A stretch of 31,245 bases of DNA from Plastoroseomonas sp036499545 (GTDB lineage Bacteria > Pseudomonadota > Alphaproteobacteria > Acetobacterales > Acetobacteraceae): assembly GCA_036499545.1 (NCBI GenBank), contig DASYDR010000364.1:1-31245 (forward strand). Direction: 5' to 3'. Numbering within the stretch: the stretch's first letter is position 1; every line of letters begins with the position of its first letter. Of the stretch, positions 14,647 to 22,898 are shown piece after piece. Both the position numbers and the translations under genes were made by a program. The notes under the pieces are model-generated. The model searched no databases. It saw only the letters and a list, made by a program, of their open reading frames with translations, and was not told where the DNA came from.

Positions 14647-16257
14647 TCAGCGTCCGGCGCGGCGGATATTCCAGAACACCGGAATGCCGCTCGGGATCAC
14701 GCCTTCCAGCTCGGTGCGATAGGCGATCGGCTGGCTGAACTGGCCCCAGATCACCGCCGGGACGATCTCATAGGCGATGGTCTGGATCTCGGCCGCCAGG
14801 CGGCGCCGGTCCTCCAGCGTCTGGGCCGCGGCGAACTGTTCCAGCAGCGGCGTCAGGCGCGGGTCGCAATGCCAGCCAGTGAAGTCCTGGCAATTGGTGC
14901 CGATATAGAAATGCGTGAGCGGGGATGCCAGGTCGAAGCCCTGCGCGTGCACGCCGAACAGCGACCAGGATGCATCGCGCCGGGCACGGCGCGCGACCAC
15001 CGTGCCCCAGTCCATCGCCTGCAGATCGACATTGAAGCCGATCTCGCGCAGCCGGGCCGCCACCACTTCGCTGCCGATGCGGGGCGCGTCGATATCGGTC
15101 GCCTGCATGATGATCACCGGCTCGCCACGGTAATTGGTCTGGCGGAGCGCTTCCCGCGCGCGGGCGACGTCCGGATGCGCCGCGATCTCGCTGCCCGCCG
15201 TCGTCTCCAGCGCGCCGCCGCACATCCAGAAGCTCAGGCATTGCGGCAGCGAGAGGTCACCGGTGGCGCCCAGCGCCTGCGGCCCCTGCGACTGGTCGAT
15301 CGCCATCATCAGCACCCGCCGCACCGCCGGATCGGCGAAGGGCCCCGCCGCCGCGTTCACCCGCACGAAGCCCTGCCACATGCTGGGACCCGCCAGCGGC
15401 ACGACGCGGATATTGCGGTTGCGCCGCAGCAGCGGCAGCAGGTCGAAGGCCGGCATTTCGATGAAGTCGATCTCGCCGGTGGTCAGCGCATTGGCCGCCG
15501 TCGCGGCATCGGGGATGACGCGCCAGGTGACCCGGTCGACCTGCACGCGCTTGCCGCCGGCCAGGAAATCCGCCGGCTCCTCCCGCGGGCGATAGGCGCG
15601 GAAGCGGTCGAAGACCTGGGTGGCGCCGGAGACAGAAAGGTCGGGCCGGAAGACGAAGGGGCCGGAGCCGATGATCTCGGTGACCGCCTCGGTGCGCGGG
15701 CGCCGCGCCAGCCGCTCCGGCATGATCGCTGGCACCAGGGAAGACGGTTTGCCGAGTGCGTCCAGCACTAGGCCGAAGGGCCGGCTGAGCACCAGGCGGA
15801 AGGTGCGGGCGTCCACCGCCTCCAGCGCCGCGGTCGCCGCCAGGAGGTGCCGGCCAAGCCCGTCGCCCGGGCCCCAGCGGCGCAGGCTGGCGACGACATC
15901 GGCCGCGGTCACCGGCTGGCCGTCATGGAAAGTCAGGCCTTCGCGCAAGGTGAAGGTCCAGGTGAGATGATCGTCGGAGGTCGTGTAGCGCTCGACCATC
16001 TGCGGGCGGATATTGCCCTGGCTGTCCATGGCGAACAGCGTGTCGTAGACCATCAGCGCGAAGTTGCGGGTGATGTAGACCGTCGACAGATGCGGATCCA
16101 TGATCCGCACATCGGCCTGCATCACCGCGGTGATCTGGCTCGCCGGCTGCTGGCCGGCGGGGATCTGCGCCAGCGCGCCGAGCCCCGGCAGGGTCAAGGC
16201 GGCGGCCAGGGCCAACCGCCGCGTCATGCGTCCGATCATGTTCCAACTGCCCTTCAT
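14647..16257 (-). CDS. ABC transporter substrate-binding protein, dipeptide/oligopeptide type (SBP_bac_5)
   Basis: A 536-residue periplasmic binding protein of the DppA/OppA class. A basic N-terminus with MTRRLALAAALTLPGLGALAQ gives a secretion signal. The family signature follows: ADVRIMDPHLSTVYITRNFALMVYDTLF, then TWTFTLREGLTFHDGQPVTAADVVASLRRW, and DPAVRRVLMMAIDQS. These proteins bind peptides, nickel, glycosides or other small molecules, and the ligand cannot be read from sequence. The ATG overlaps the GMC oxidoreductase stop codon (ATGA), so translation is coupled; ATG 16239 is an alternative start. It is an orphan: no permease or ATPase gene lies beside it. It closes the minus-strand operon beginning at the Bug receptor. 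Confidence 0.9.
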   Translation of the reverse strand: MKGSWNMIGRMTRRLALAAALTLPGLGALAQIPAGQQPASQITAVMQADVRIMDPHLSTVYITRNFALMVYDTLFAMDSQGNIRPQMVERYTTSDDHLTWTFTLREGLTFHDGQPVTAADVVASLRRWGPGDGLGRHLLAATAALEAVDARTFRLVLSRPFGLVLDALGKPSSLVPAIMPERLARRPRTEAVTEIIGSGPFVFRPDLSVSGATQVFDRFRAYRPREEPADFLAGGKRVQVDRVTWRVIPDAATAANALTTGEIDFIEMPAFDLLPLLRRNRNIRVVPLAGPSMWQGFVRVNAAAGPFADPAVRRVLMMAIDQSQGPQALGATGDLSLPQCLSFWMCGGALETTAGSEIAAHPDVARAREALRQTNYRGEPVIIMQATDIDAPRIGSEVVAARLREIGFNVDLQAMDWGTVVARRARRDASWSLFGVHAQGFDLASPLTHFYIGTNCQDFTGWHCDPRLTPLLEQFAAAQTLEDRRRLAAEIQTIAYEIVPAVIWGQFSQPIAYRTELEGVIPSGIPVFWNIRRAGR

Positions 16258-17858
16258 GCTTCACCCAGGATGATATCCGCCGCCTTCTCGCCGATCATCA
16301 GCGCCGTGGCGTTGGTGTTGCCCGCGATGTGGCGCGGGAAGATGGAGATGTCGGCGACCCGCAACCCTTCCACCCCGCGCACCGCGAGATCCGGCGTCAC
16401 CACGGCGCCGGCATCGCGGCCCATGCGGCAGGTGCCGGCCGGGTGGTAGAAGGGGCGGGCGGCGGCGCGCAGATAGGCCAGGTCGGCGATGCGGGCCGAT
16501 CCTTCCGGCGGCACGCCGACCAGTCGCTTCACCTTGTCGCCGAAGGGCGGCGTCGCCGCCATGCGCCGCACCCAGTCGAGGCCGCGCAGCAGCGTCTCCA
16601 CATCCTCGGGATCGTCCAGCAGGCGCGGATGGATCGCGATCGGCTGGGCCGGATCGGCCGAGCGCAATGCCAGATGACCGCGCGAGCGCGGGTGATTGGC
16701 ATTCATCAGGATGGTGACCAGGTTGTCGCGCGGAATGACCCGCTTGCCGCCCTTGAGCGTCGAGCCGTAGGGAAACAGGTGGAATTGCAGGTCGGGCTCG
16801 GCCGCCGCCGCCTGGCTGCGGAAGAAGGCCAGCACCTGCGCCGTCGGCACCCCGAAGGGCGAGGGCCGGCCGGTGAGCCAGCGCAGGAACTGCCAGGCGG
16901 CGCGATGCGGCACGCTGTCGGCATTGGCGGTCGCGACGCTGACCTCGGCCTGCACATAGAGGCCGGGATGCTCCATCAGGTTGCGCCCGACCTCCGGGCT
17001 GTCGGCCACCGGCGTGATGCCGTGGCGGGCGAGTTCCACCGGATCGCCGATGCCCGACAGCATCAGCAGGTGCGGGGAGTTGATGGCGCCGGCGGTCAGC
17101 ACCACGCCGCGCTTCGCCCGGATCGATACCGGCGCCCCATCCCGGCGCGCGGCCAGGCCGGTGGCGCGGCGGCCTTCGAAGGTGACGCGTTCCACCAGCA
17201 TGCCATCCAGCAGCCGCAGGTTCGGGCGCGACAGGTTCGGCCGGATGAAGGCGTCGAAGGCCGAGTGGCGCAGCCCGTTGCGGGTCGAACCCTGGTTCCA
17301 GGCGATGCCTTCATGGCTGGCGCCGTTCAGGTCCTCATTGGCCGGAATCCCGGCGGCGATGCCGCTGGCGATGAAATCGGCGGCGATCGGATGCTTCCAG
17401 CCAAGCGCCGAGACGCGCTGCGGCCCCAGCCCGCCGCGATGCGCATTGTCCGGCGCATCCGCGGTCTCCAGCCGGCGGAACATCGGCAGCACGTCCTGCC
17501 AGCCCCAGCCATCGCAGCCGAGCGCCGCCCAGGCATCATAGTCGGCGGCGGCGCCGCGGACGAAGATCATGCCGTTGATGGCGGACGATCCGCCCGGCAC
17601 GCGGCCACGCGGCCAGAGCTCCGACTGGCCATCACGGGTCGGATCGGGTTCCGAGGTGTAGTTCCAGTCGTAGCGGGGATTGCCGATGGTGTGCATCAGG
17701 GCCGCCGGCAGGCGGGTGATGTTCAGTCGCTCCCGCTGGCCGGCCTCCACCAGCAGAACGGAGACCCCGGCGCGTTCGGACAGGCGGGATGCCAGGACAC
17801 AGCCGGCACTGCCGGCGCCCACGATGACGAAATCGGCTTCGACGGTCTCGGGCGCCAT
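16254..17858 (-). CDS. GMC family FAD oxidoreductase (choline dehydrogenase-like)
   Basis: A 534-residue glucose-methanol-choline oxidoreductase. The FAD-binding motif ADFVIVGAGSAGCVLASRLSE is at the N-terminus. PRGRVPGGSSAINGMIFVRG is GMC signature 1, and GAINSPHLLMLSGIG is signature 2. The catalytic pair is the histidine in FYHPAGTCRMG and the asparagine in GNTNATALMIGEKAAD. The enzyme oxidises an alcohol to an aldehyde, passing electrons through FAD. No secretion signal is present, so it acts in the cytoplasm or at the membrane face. I start at MAPETVEADF, which has a GGAG ribosome binding site. It lies 58 bp after the SDR gene and is coupled to the following binding-protein gene; together these suggest oxidation of an imported alcohol-containing substrate. 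Confidence 0.94.
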   Translation of the reverse strand: MAPETVEADFVIVGAGSAGCVLASRLSERAGVSVLLVEAGQRERLNITRLPAALMHTIGNPRYDWNYTSEPDPTRDGQSELWPRGRVPGGSSAINGMIFVRGAAADYDAWAALGCDGWGWQDVLPMFRRLETADAPDNAHRGGLGPQRVSALGWKHPIAADFIASGIAAGIPANEDLNGASHEGIAWNQGSTRNGLRHSAFDAFIRPNLSRPNLRLLDGMLVERVTFEGRRATGLAARRDGAPVSIRAKRGVVLTAGAINSPHLLMLSGIGDPVELARHGITPVADSPEVGRNLMEHPGLYVQAEVSVATANADSVPHRAAWQFLRWLTGRPSPFGVPTAQVLAFFRSQAAAAEPDLQFHLFPYGSTLKGGKRVIPRDNLVTILMNANHPRSRGHLALRSADPAQPIAIHPRLLDDPEDVETLLRGLDWVRRMAATPPFGDKVKRLVGVPPEGSARIADLAYLRAAARPFYHPAGTCRMGRDAGAVVTPDLAVRGVEGLRVADISIFPRHIAGNTNATALMIGEKAADIILGEA

Positions 17859-17916
17859 GCGGTTCTCCAGTGGTGGAGACGATCTTGCACGGCGAAACCG
17901 TGGCGGGAAGCCGTCT

Positions 17917-18699
17917 TCAGGCCCCTTCGGCGGGATCGTAGAGCACGCCGGCGGCGGCGAAGCCGCCATCCGCGTTCAGCATATGCCCGGCGATGAAGCC
18001 GCAATCATCGCCGCACAGGAAGGCGACGGCGGCGGCGATATCGGCCGGCGTGCCGTAGCGCTTCACCGCCATGCGGTCGAGAAAGGCGGCGCGCTGGCGC
18101 GGGCCATGCGCGGTGCGGGCGATCTGGGTCGGGCCGGGTGCGACGCCATTCACCAGGATGCCGAGCGGTGCCAGTTCCATTGCCAGCACCTTGGTCAGCA
18201 TCTCGATGCCGCCCTTGCTGGCGCCATAGGCGGCACGGCCGGTGCCGCCGAACTGGCCGGAGACGGAGGAGATGGTGACGATACGCCCGCCGCGCTCCGC
18301 CTCATCGCCGCGCGCCATGGCGCGGGCGGCAGCCTGGGCGGTCAGGAAGCAGCCGAACAGGTTGGTGCGCACCACCCGTTCGAAGGCCGCGAAGGGCATG
18401 TCCAGCACCGGGCTGCGATCGGTGATGCCGGCATTGCAGACGGCGATCCGCAGCCGGCCGAAGCGCGCCTCCGCCTCGGCGACCGCGGCGGCTGCGTCGG
18501 CTTCCTGCGTCACGTCCATGCGGAAGGCCTGGGCTTGGCCGCCGGCGGCGCGGACCTCCGCCGCCACGCGTTCGGCGGCGTCCTGGTTGATATCGGCGAC
18601 CAGCACCGGCGCGCCTTCCGCCGCCAGGCGCTCCACGATGCCGGCACCGATGCCGGAGCCGCCGCCGGTGACCAGCGCGGTGCGTCCCGAAAGCCTCAT
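17917..18699 (-). CDS. short-chain dehydrogenase/reductase (SDR)
   Basis: A 260-residue classical SDR. It has the NAD(P)-binding TGGGSGIG near residue 12, DI at the end of beta-2 (suggesting NAD(H) preference), the NAG motif in VCNAGITD, and the catalytic Ser-Tyr-Lys set in ISSVSGQ and YGASKGG. The C-terminus GFIAGHMLNADGGFAA is the usual ending. It oxidises or reduces an alcohol or ketone; the substrate is not readable. The ATG overlaps the cyclase-family stop codon by four bases (ATGA), which shows coupling in the same operon. The upstream extension of this frame is a shadow of the cyclase gene. Confidence 0.93.
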   Translation of the reverse strand: MRLSGRTALVTGGGSGIGAGIVERLAAEGAPVLVADINQDAAERVAAEVRAAGGQAQAFRMDVTQEADAAAAVAEAEARFGRLRIAVCNAGITDRSPVLDMPFAAFERVVRTNLFGCFLTAQAAARAMARGDEAERGGRIVTISSVSGQFGGTGRAAYGASKGGIEMLTKVLAMELAPLGILVNGVAPGPTQIARTAHGPRQRAAFLDRMAVKRYGTPADIAAAVAFLCGDDCGFIAGHMLNADGGFAAAGVLYDPAEGA

Positions 18700-19382
18700 G
18701 CCAGGGGCTCCGCCTCTTCGGAGACGATGACGCGGGCCGGTGCGCCGTCGCTGTCCGGCACCTTGATCGGCAGCCCGATCACCTGGTTCCGCGGCTGGGT
18801 CAGCGCGCCCATGTTGCACAGGTATTCGAACATGATCACGCCCTGCTTCAGCAGGTGGTAATGCGTCACGTGCTCCGGCAGCGGCGGCCGCGGTTCCCCG
18901 GTCAGGAAGTAGCGGATGCAGCGGTCCTGCGGGAAATCGAAGCCGATCGCCTTGATGCCGCGCTCCCGCAGCCAGATCGAGCCTTCCGCCGTCATCCAGG
19001 GGGAATTCAGCCAGAATTCCGGGGTGTCGATGGAGGCGCGCTCATCCCAGCGGGTGCGGATCAACGCGAAATCGCCCGGGCGCAGATGCTGGCCGGCGGC
19101 CGCGATCTGCTCGCCCGAGATCGGCGTATTCGGCGCCACGTCGGAGACATCGATCACCGCACCCGGCCCGACCGTCATGTCCGGCGTGATGGCATCGGTG
19201 GTGAAGCCATCCGGATCCACATGGCGCGGGCTGTCCATATGGGTGAAGGCGTGCAGGTTCCAGCCCGCCCAAGTGCCCTGGCCGGTGCCGGTGTCATGGC
19301 TTTTCAGCAGGCGCCGCTCGACATCCTTCCAGCGGAAATGCCCGGTGCGGACAGGCGTGGAAAGATCAATGAGACGAGGCAT
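18696..19382 (-). CDS. cyclase family metal-dependent hydrolase (kynurenine formamidase-like)
   Basis: A 228-residue member of the cyclase family (PF04199). The signature HAFTHMDSPRHVDPDG (about 46-61) contains the metal-binding His/Asp pattern. GPGAVIDVSDVAPNTPIS and LRPGDFALIRTRW are also typical. Family members hydrolyse amides or lactones, such as N-formylkynurenine or isatin, but the set is diverse and I do not assign kynB. The ATG at 19382 has an ideal AGGAG ribosome binding site 7 bp upstream, better than a GTG two codons earlier. It follows a Bug receptor gene across 143 bp containing a tandem 64-bp repeat, and it overlaps the SDR gene. Confidence 0.9.
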   Translation of the reverse strand: MPRLIDLSTPVRTGHFRWKDVERRLLKSHDTGTGQGTWAGWNLHAFTHMDSPRHVDPDGFTTDAITPDMTVGPGAVIDVSDVAPNTPISGEQIAAAGQHLRPGDFALIRTRWDERASIDTPEFWLNSPWMTAEGSIWLRERGIKAIGFDFPQDRCIRYFLTGEPRPPLPEHVTHYHLLKQGVIMFEYLCNMGALTQPRNQVIGLPIKVPDSDGAPARVIVSEEAEPLA

Positions 19383-19406
19383 GGCCACGCTCCTTCCAGT
19401 TCAGTT

Positions 19407-19534
19407 TGATGTGGCCGATCCCGACCGCCGGGACCTGCGGTCCCTCTGGTCATCGGACGCACTGTTGCGTTGGTGCGGCCGATTCAGACCGCCGGGACCT
19501 GCGGTCCCTCTGGTCATCGGACGCACTATTGGTC
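19407..19534. repeat. two tandem 64-bp repeat units with an internal hairpin
   Basis: Units 19407-19470 and 19471-19534 share a 41-bp identical core (19423-19463 and 19487-19527) plus similar flanks. Each core contains a perfect 6-bp hairpin GGGACC-TGC-GGTCCC (19430-19444 and 19494-19508). The right unit runs into the stop codon and last codons of the Bug receptor gene, so the gene's end belongs to the repeat. It lies between that gene and the cyclase gene, where it could attenuate or process the transcript, or be a dispersed palindromic repeat. Confidence 0.85.
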
Positions 19535-20500
19535 GCGCCAGGGGCGCTGCTGCCAGAGCGTACGCAGCGATGCCGCTTCGCGGAAGACAAGCTCCCGCGT
19601 CTCCCTTGCGTCGCGGTAGCGGAGCGGGATGAACAGCCGGTCCGCCTCCGCGATCCAGAGCGGGTCGCGCATGGTGGTCGCCACCATCGCCTCCAGCCGC
19701 GCCTGGATGGCGGGCGGCGTGCCGGCGGGCACGACCAGGCTGCGCACCACGCCGGTGTCGATGGCGTAGCCGCTCTCGCGGAAGGTCGGCACGTCCGGCG
19801 CCATCGGGAAGCGTGCCTGGCCGGCGGTCGCCAGCGGCCGCACCCGGCCATCGCGGATCAGCGCCAGGCTCTCCCCCATGTTCATCGAAGCGACCTGGAT
19901 ATGGTTGCCGATCAGCGCGGTGATGGTCGGTGCCTGGCCGGCGAAGGGGATGTGGTTCAGGCGTACATCCGCCGCCGCCTCCACCGCCATCATCAGCAGG
20001 TGGTCGTCGGACCCGATGCCGGCGGTGCCGACCGCGATCTCCCCGGGCTTGCCGCGCGCATGGGCGATGAGGTCGGCGAGGGTGTGGAACGGGCTGTCCG
20101 GCGCGACATGGAAGGCGCTGGGGTCTTCCACGATGGTGCCGATATAGCCGAGGTCTTCCAGCTTGTAGCGCGGCTGCCGCTCGATGGTGATGGTCTGCAG
20201 GCTCGGCGTGATGACGGTGCCCATGGTGTAGCCATCGGGTGCCGCCTGGGCCATGGCGGTATAGCCGAGTTCCCCGCCGGCGCCGCCGCGGTTGAGGATG
20301 ACGAAGCGCGCGCCCGGCAGGTTCCGCTCGAAATGCGAGGTCATGGCGCGGATGTTCACATCGGTGCCGCCGCCGGGCGGAAACGGCACGATGAACTGGA
20401 TCGGGCGCTCCGCCGGCCAGCCGGCCTGGGCGCGTGCGATGCCCGGCGCGGCGAGCACGCCCAGCCCGGCGGCCATCAGGCCGCGGCGCGACGTTGTCAT
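19526..20500 (-). CDS. Bug/TctC family tripartite tricarboxylate transporter receptor (first copy)
   Basis: A 324-residue periplasmic binding protein. The Tat-like or Sec signal MTTSRRGLMAAGLGVLAAPGIARAQA precedes the mature start WPAERPIQFIVPFPPGGGTDVNIRAM, with the ligand-loop pattern PFPPGGGTD, then AAPDGYTMG, the second Bug signature. Bug receptors capture small carboxylates and hand them to TctA/TctB permeases, which are absent here. I chose the ATG with AGGGGG about 8 bp upstream; another ATG two codons earlier is possible. The gene heads the operon cyclase-SDR-GMC-SBP, so its ligand may be the pathway substrate. A perfect TATAC palindrome lies about 40 bp upstream. Confidence 0.92.
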   Translation of the reverse strand: MTTSRRGLMAAGLGVLAAPGIARAQAGWPAERPIQFIVPFPPGGGTDVNIRAMTSHFERNLPGARFVILNRGGAGGELGYTAMAQAAPDGYTMGTVITPSLQTITIERQPRYKLEDLGYIGTIVEDPSAFHVAPDSPFHTLADLIAHARGKPGEIAVGTAGIGSDDHLLMMAVEAAADVRLNHIPFAGQAPTITALIGNHIQVASMNMGESLALIRDGRVRPLATAGQARFPMAPDVPTFRESGYAIDTGVVRSLVVPAGTPPAIQARLEAMVATTMRDPLWIAEADRLFIPLRYRDARETRELVFREAASLRTLWQQRPWRDQ

Positions 20501-20536
20501 GACCATTTCCCCCTGTCCCAGCTTTCGCAGCCGCAG

Positions 20537-20546
20537 CTGTATACAG
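20537..20546. promoter_or_regulatory. perfect palindrome CTGTATACAG, candidate GntR-type operator
   Basis: CTGTATACAG is a perfect 10-bp palindrome in an otherwise GC-rich upstream region, about 35-45 bp before the start of the first Bug receptor gene. TGTATACA cores are typical targets of FCD-subfamily GntR regulators that control organic-acid catabolism. No regulator gene is adjacent. Confidence 0.42.
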
Positions 20547-20693
20547 GTGTGACGCTAGCGATCTCCGCGCAGGGCGTCGAGAGCGTGCCGCTTCATGCCG
20601 GTTGCATGAACTGATGGCCGCTGATTGCGGTCATGCGCCCGGTATGAGCCGTCGTTTTGCGCGCAGCCGCCACAGCAACCCTGCGCGCCCGAT

Positions 20694-20729
20694 ACCCGGC
20701 TCCGAAAGCCAGGACTTGCTCCGCCGGGT
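20694..20729 (-). terminator. possible terminator stem after leuD
   Basis: ACCCGGC and GCCGGGT can pair as a 7-bp stem around a 22-nt loop, immediately downstream of the leuD stop codon on the minus strand. The large loop and lack of a U-run make this a weak call. The remaining 20550-20693 shows nothing I recognise. Confidence 0.28.
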
Positions 20730-20730
20730 C

Positions 20731-21354
20731 TCATTGCACGCTGTCCCAGACCCAGGGATGCGCGGCATGGTCCCGCGCCTGCCAGGCCGCGATGTCGTCC
20801 CGGCGCTGCATGGTCAGGGCGATGTCGTCGAGCCCTTCCAGCAACGCATCACGGCGGCGGGCATCAACGATGAAGGGCAATTCCCGCCCTTCCGGCGTGA
20901 CCATCACCTGGCGCCGAAGGTCGACCGTGCTGCGGCCGGCCCCCTGGCTGGCCTCGGTCTCCTGCGCGATGCGGCGCACCTCCTCCTCCGGCAGGGCGAT
21001 CGGCAACAAGCCGTTCTGGAAGCAGTTGGCGAAGAAGATATCGCCGAAGGACGGCGCGATGACGCAGCGGATGCCGGCGCCCATCAGCGCCCAGACCGCA
21101 CCTTCGCGCGAGGAGCCGCAGCCGAAATTCGGCCCGGCGAGCAGGATCGGGCTGTCGCGATAGGCGGGCTTGTTCAGCACGCAATCCGGATCCTCGCCGC
21201 CATCCGGCAGCTTGCGCAACTGCTCGAAGGCGAAGCCGCCGAGACCGGTGCGGCCGGTGCCGACCAGGCGCTCGATCCGGATGATCAGGTCGGTGTCGAT
21301 ATTGGCGCGCAGCAGCGGCGCGGCGACGCCGGTGACGCTGTCGAATTTTTCCAT
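20731..21354 (-). CDS. leuD: LeuD-like small subunit of an isopropylmalate-type hydro-lyase
   Basis: A 207-residue swivelling-domain subunit. NIDTDLIIRIERLVGTGRTG (18-37) is the substrate-recognition loop. GPNFGCGSSREGAVWALMGAGIRCVIAPSFGDIFFANCFQNGLLP (74-118) is the core signature. In biosynthetic LeuD the latter reads SREHAPWAL as I recall it; here the histidine is replaced by glycine (SREGAVWAL), and the recognition loop also differs (RIERL where PKQFL-type residues are usual). The start overlaps the leuC stop codon (TGATG). Length and pairing with LeuC make the heterodimer certain, but residues and context point to a paralog acting on another methylated malate/maleate rather than leucine synthesis. 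Confidence 0.88.
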   Translation of the reverse strand: MEKFDSVTGVAAPLLRANIDTDLIIRIERLVGTGRTGLGGFAFEQLRKLPDGGEDPDCVLNKPAYRDSPILLAGPNFGCGSSREGAVWALMGAGIRCVIAPSFGDIFFANCFQNGLLPIALPEEEVRRIAQETEASQGAGRSTVDLRRQVMVTPEGRELPFIVDARRRDALLEGLDDIALTMQRRDDIAAWQARDHAAHPWVWDSVQ

Positions 21355-22760
21355 CACGCCGCCCCCATCCGCCGCACATCGGTGATCGCGCCCGCGATCG
21401 CCGCCGCGGCCGCCATGGCCGGGCCGGCGAGATGGGTGCGCGCGCCCGGGCCCTGACGACCCACGAAATTGCGGTTGCTGGTGGAGACGCAGCGCGCCCC
21501 GGGCGGCACCGCTTCGCCATTGGCCGCGACGCAGAGCGCGCAGCCCGGCTCCCGCCATTCGAAGCCGGCGGCGCGGAACAGCGCATCCAGCCCTTCCGCC
21601 TCCGCATCGCGCTTGATCCGCTCCGACCCCGGCACCACCCAGGCGGTGACATGCGGCGCTACCCGGCGGCCGCGGATGACCCCGGCGGCGGCGCGCAGAT
21701 CCTCGATCCGCGAATTGGTGCAGGAGCCGATGAAGACCCAATCCACCTTGGTGCCCGCAATGGGCGCCCCGGGCCGCAGGCCCATGTAGTCGAGCGCCGC
21801 GGTCCAGGCCGCGCGCTTCACCGCATCCGGCGCCGCGGCCGGATCCGGGATGACGCCTTCGACCGGCAGCACGTGTTCCGGGCTGGTGCCCCAGGTGATC
21901 TGCGGCGCGATGTCGGCGGCGTCGATCAGCAGGTCGCGATCGAAGACCGCATCGGCATCCGTCGGCAGGCCGCGCCAATAGGCCAGTGCCGCATCCCAGG
22001 CCCCGCCCTGCGGCGCGAAGCGGCGCCCGGCCAGCCACTGGAAGGTCGTGTCGTCCGCCGCGACCATGCCGGAACGGGCCCCCATCTCGATCGACAGGTT
22101 GCAGAGCGTCAAACGCCCTTCCACCGACAGCGCGCGCACCGCCGCACCCGCATATTCCACCGCATGGCCGGTGCCGGCCGCAGTGCCGAAGCGGCCGATC
22201 GCGTGCAGGATCATGTCCTTGGGCGAGACGCCGGCCGGCAATTGCCCTTCGTAGCGGATGCGCAGCCGCTTCGGCTTGCGCTGCGGCAGGGTCTGCGTCG
22301 CCAGCACGTGCTTGAGCTCGGAAGCGCCGATCCCGAAGGCATAGGCGCCCATGCCGCCATTGGTGCAGGTGTGGCTGTCGCCGCAGACCAGCGTCGTGCC
22401 GGGCAGCACCACGCCGAGCTCCGGCCCCATCACGTGCACGATGCCCTGCCCGTCCTGCCCCAGGTCGAACAGCCGTACGCCGGTTTCCGCCGCGCGCCGG
22501 CGCAGCCCGGCGATCAGCCGCGCGCCCACCGGAAACGTCTCCGAGGTCCGGCCCGGCGCCGAGGAGACGGCGTGGTCCGGCGTCGCGAAGACCAGCTCTG
22601 GGTGCGCCAGCGGGTAGCCCGCTTCCTGGATCTCGTTCAGCGCGCGCGCACCCGAAAGGTCGTGCAGCAGCACACGGTCGATATGCAGCAGCGACCAGCC
22701 GCCGCCGAGATCGGCCACGACATGCGGATCCCAGATCTTGTCGAACAGCGTCCTGGCCAT
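21354..22760 (-). CDS. leuC: LeuC-like large [4Fe-4S] subunit of an isopropylmalate-type hydro-lyase
   Basis: A 468-residue aconitase-superfamily subunit of normal LeuC length. MARTLFDKIWDPHVV opens it as in LeuC. The three cluster cysteines are in GSCTNSR (Cys347) and GCALCVA (Cys407, Cys410). The active-site motif reads GDSHTCTNGGMGAYAFGIGASE, where canonical LeuC has GDSHTSTHGAFG as I recall, and GCALCVAAN replaces GCSMCLAMN. It catalyses dehydration and rehydration of a hydroxy-dicarboxylate. The ATG has GGAGG about 8 bp upstream; earlier in-frame codons are not family-like. It is divergent from a Bug receptor gene (138 bp apart) and no leuA or leuB is present, so a catabolic role is more likely than leucine biosynthesis. 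Confidence 0.88.
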   Translation of the reverse strand: MARTLFDKIWDPHVVADLGGGWSLLHIDRVLLHDLSGARALNEIQEAGYPLAHPELVFATPDHAVSSAPGRTSETFPVGARLIAGLRRRAAETGVRLFDLGQDGQGIVHVMGPELGVVLPGTTLVCGDSHTCTNGGMGAYAFGIGASELKHVLATQTLPQRKPKRLRIRYEGQLPAGVSPKDMILHAIGRFGTAAGTGHAVEYAGAAVRALSVEGRLTLCNLSIEMGARSGMVAADDTTFQWLAGRRFAPQGGAWDAALAYWRGLPTDADAVFDRDLLIDAADIAPQITWGTSPEHVLPVEGVIPDPAAAPDAVKRAAWTAALDYMGLRPGAPIAGTKVDWVFIGSCTNSRIEDLRAAAGVIRGRRVAPHVTAWVVPGSERIKRDAEAEGLDALFRAAGFEWREPGCALCVAANGEAVPPGARCVSTSNRNFVGRQGPGARTHLAGPAMAAAAAIAGAITDVRRMGAA

Positions 22761-22898
22761 CGGCCGTATCCTCCGGGTGCTTGACGCGAACGGCGCCGCC
22801 ACCCCACCGTTGCTGCCAACGAGAGCAGGAGGGCATCGCACCGCCTGCCCGAGCCGCGGTCAAGCCGCCGGCGCGAGAAAATGATGGAGGATCGTCCC
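22761..22898. promoter_or_regulatory. divergent intergenic region between leuC-like and Bug receptor genes
   Basis: This 138-bp region must hold promoters for both directions. I see good ribosome binding sites at both ends (GGAGG for leuC on the minus strand, TGGAGG for the Bug gene on the plus strand). I find no clear -35/-10 pair and no obvious dyad. Confidence 0.5.

Noticed and set aside
16329..17996. 555-codon open frame on the plus strand opposite the GMC oxidoreductase
   Set aside because: Antisense shadow of a well-supported GMC enzyme; no signal, membrane or domain features.
20731..22863. A single 710-codon frame that could suggest a fused LeuC-LeuD protein
   Set aside because: Only the last 207 residues (LeuD) are family-like. 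The upstream part is out of frame with LeuC, which is read in another frame and ends exactly at the LeuD start.
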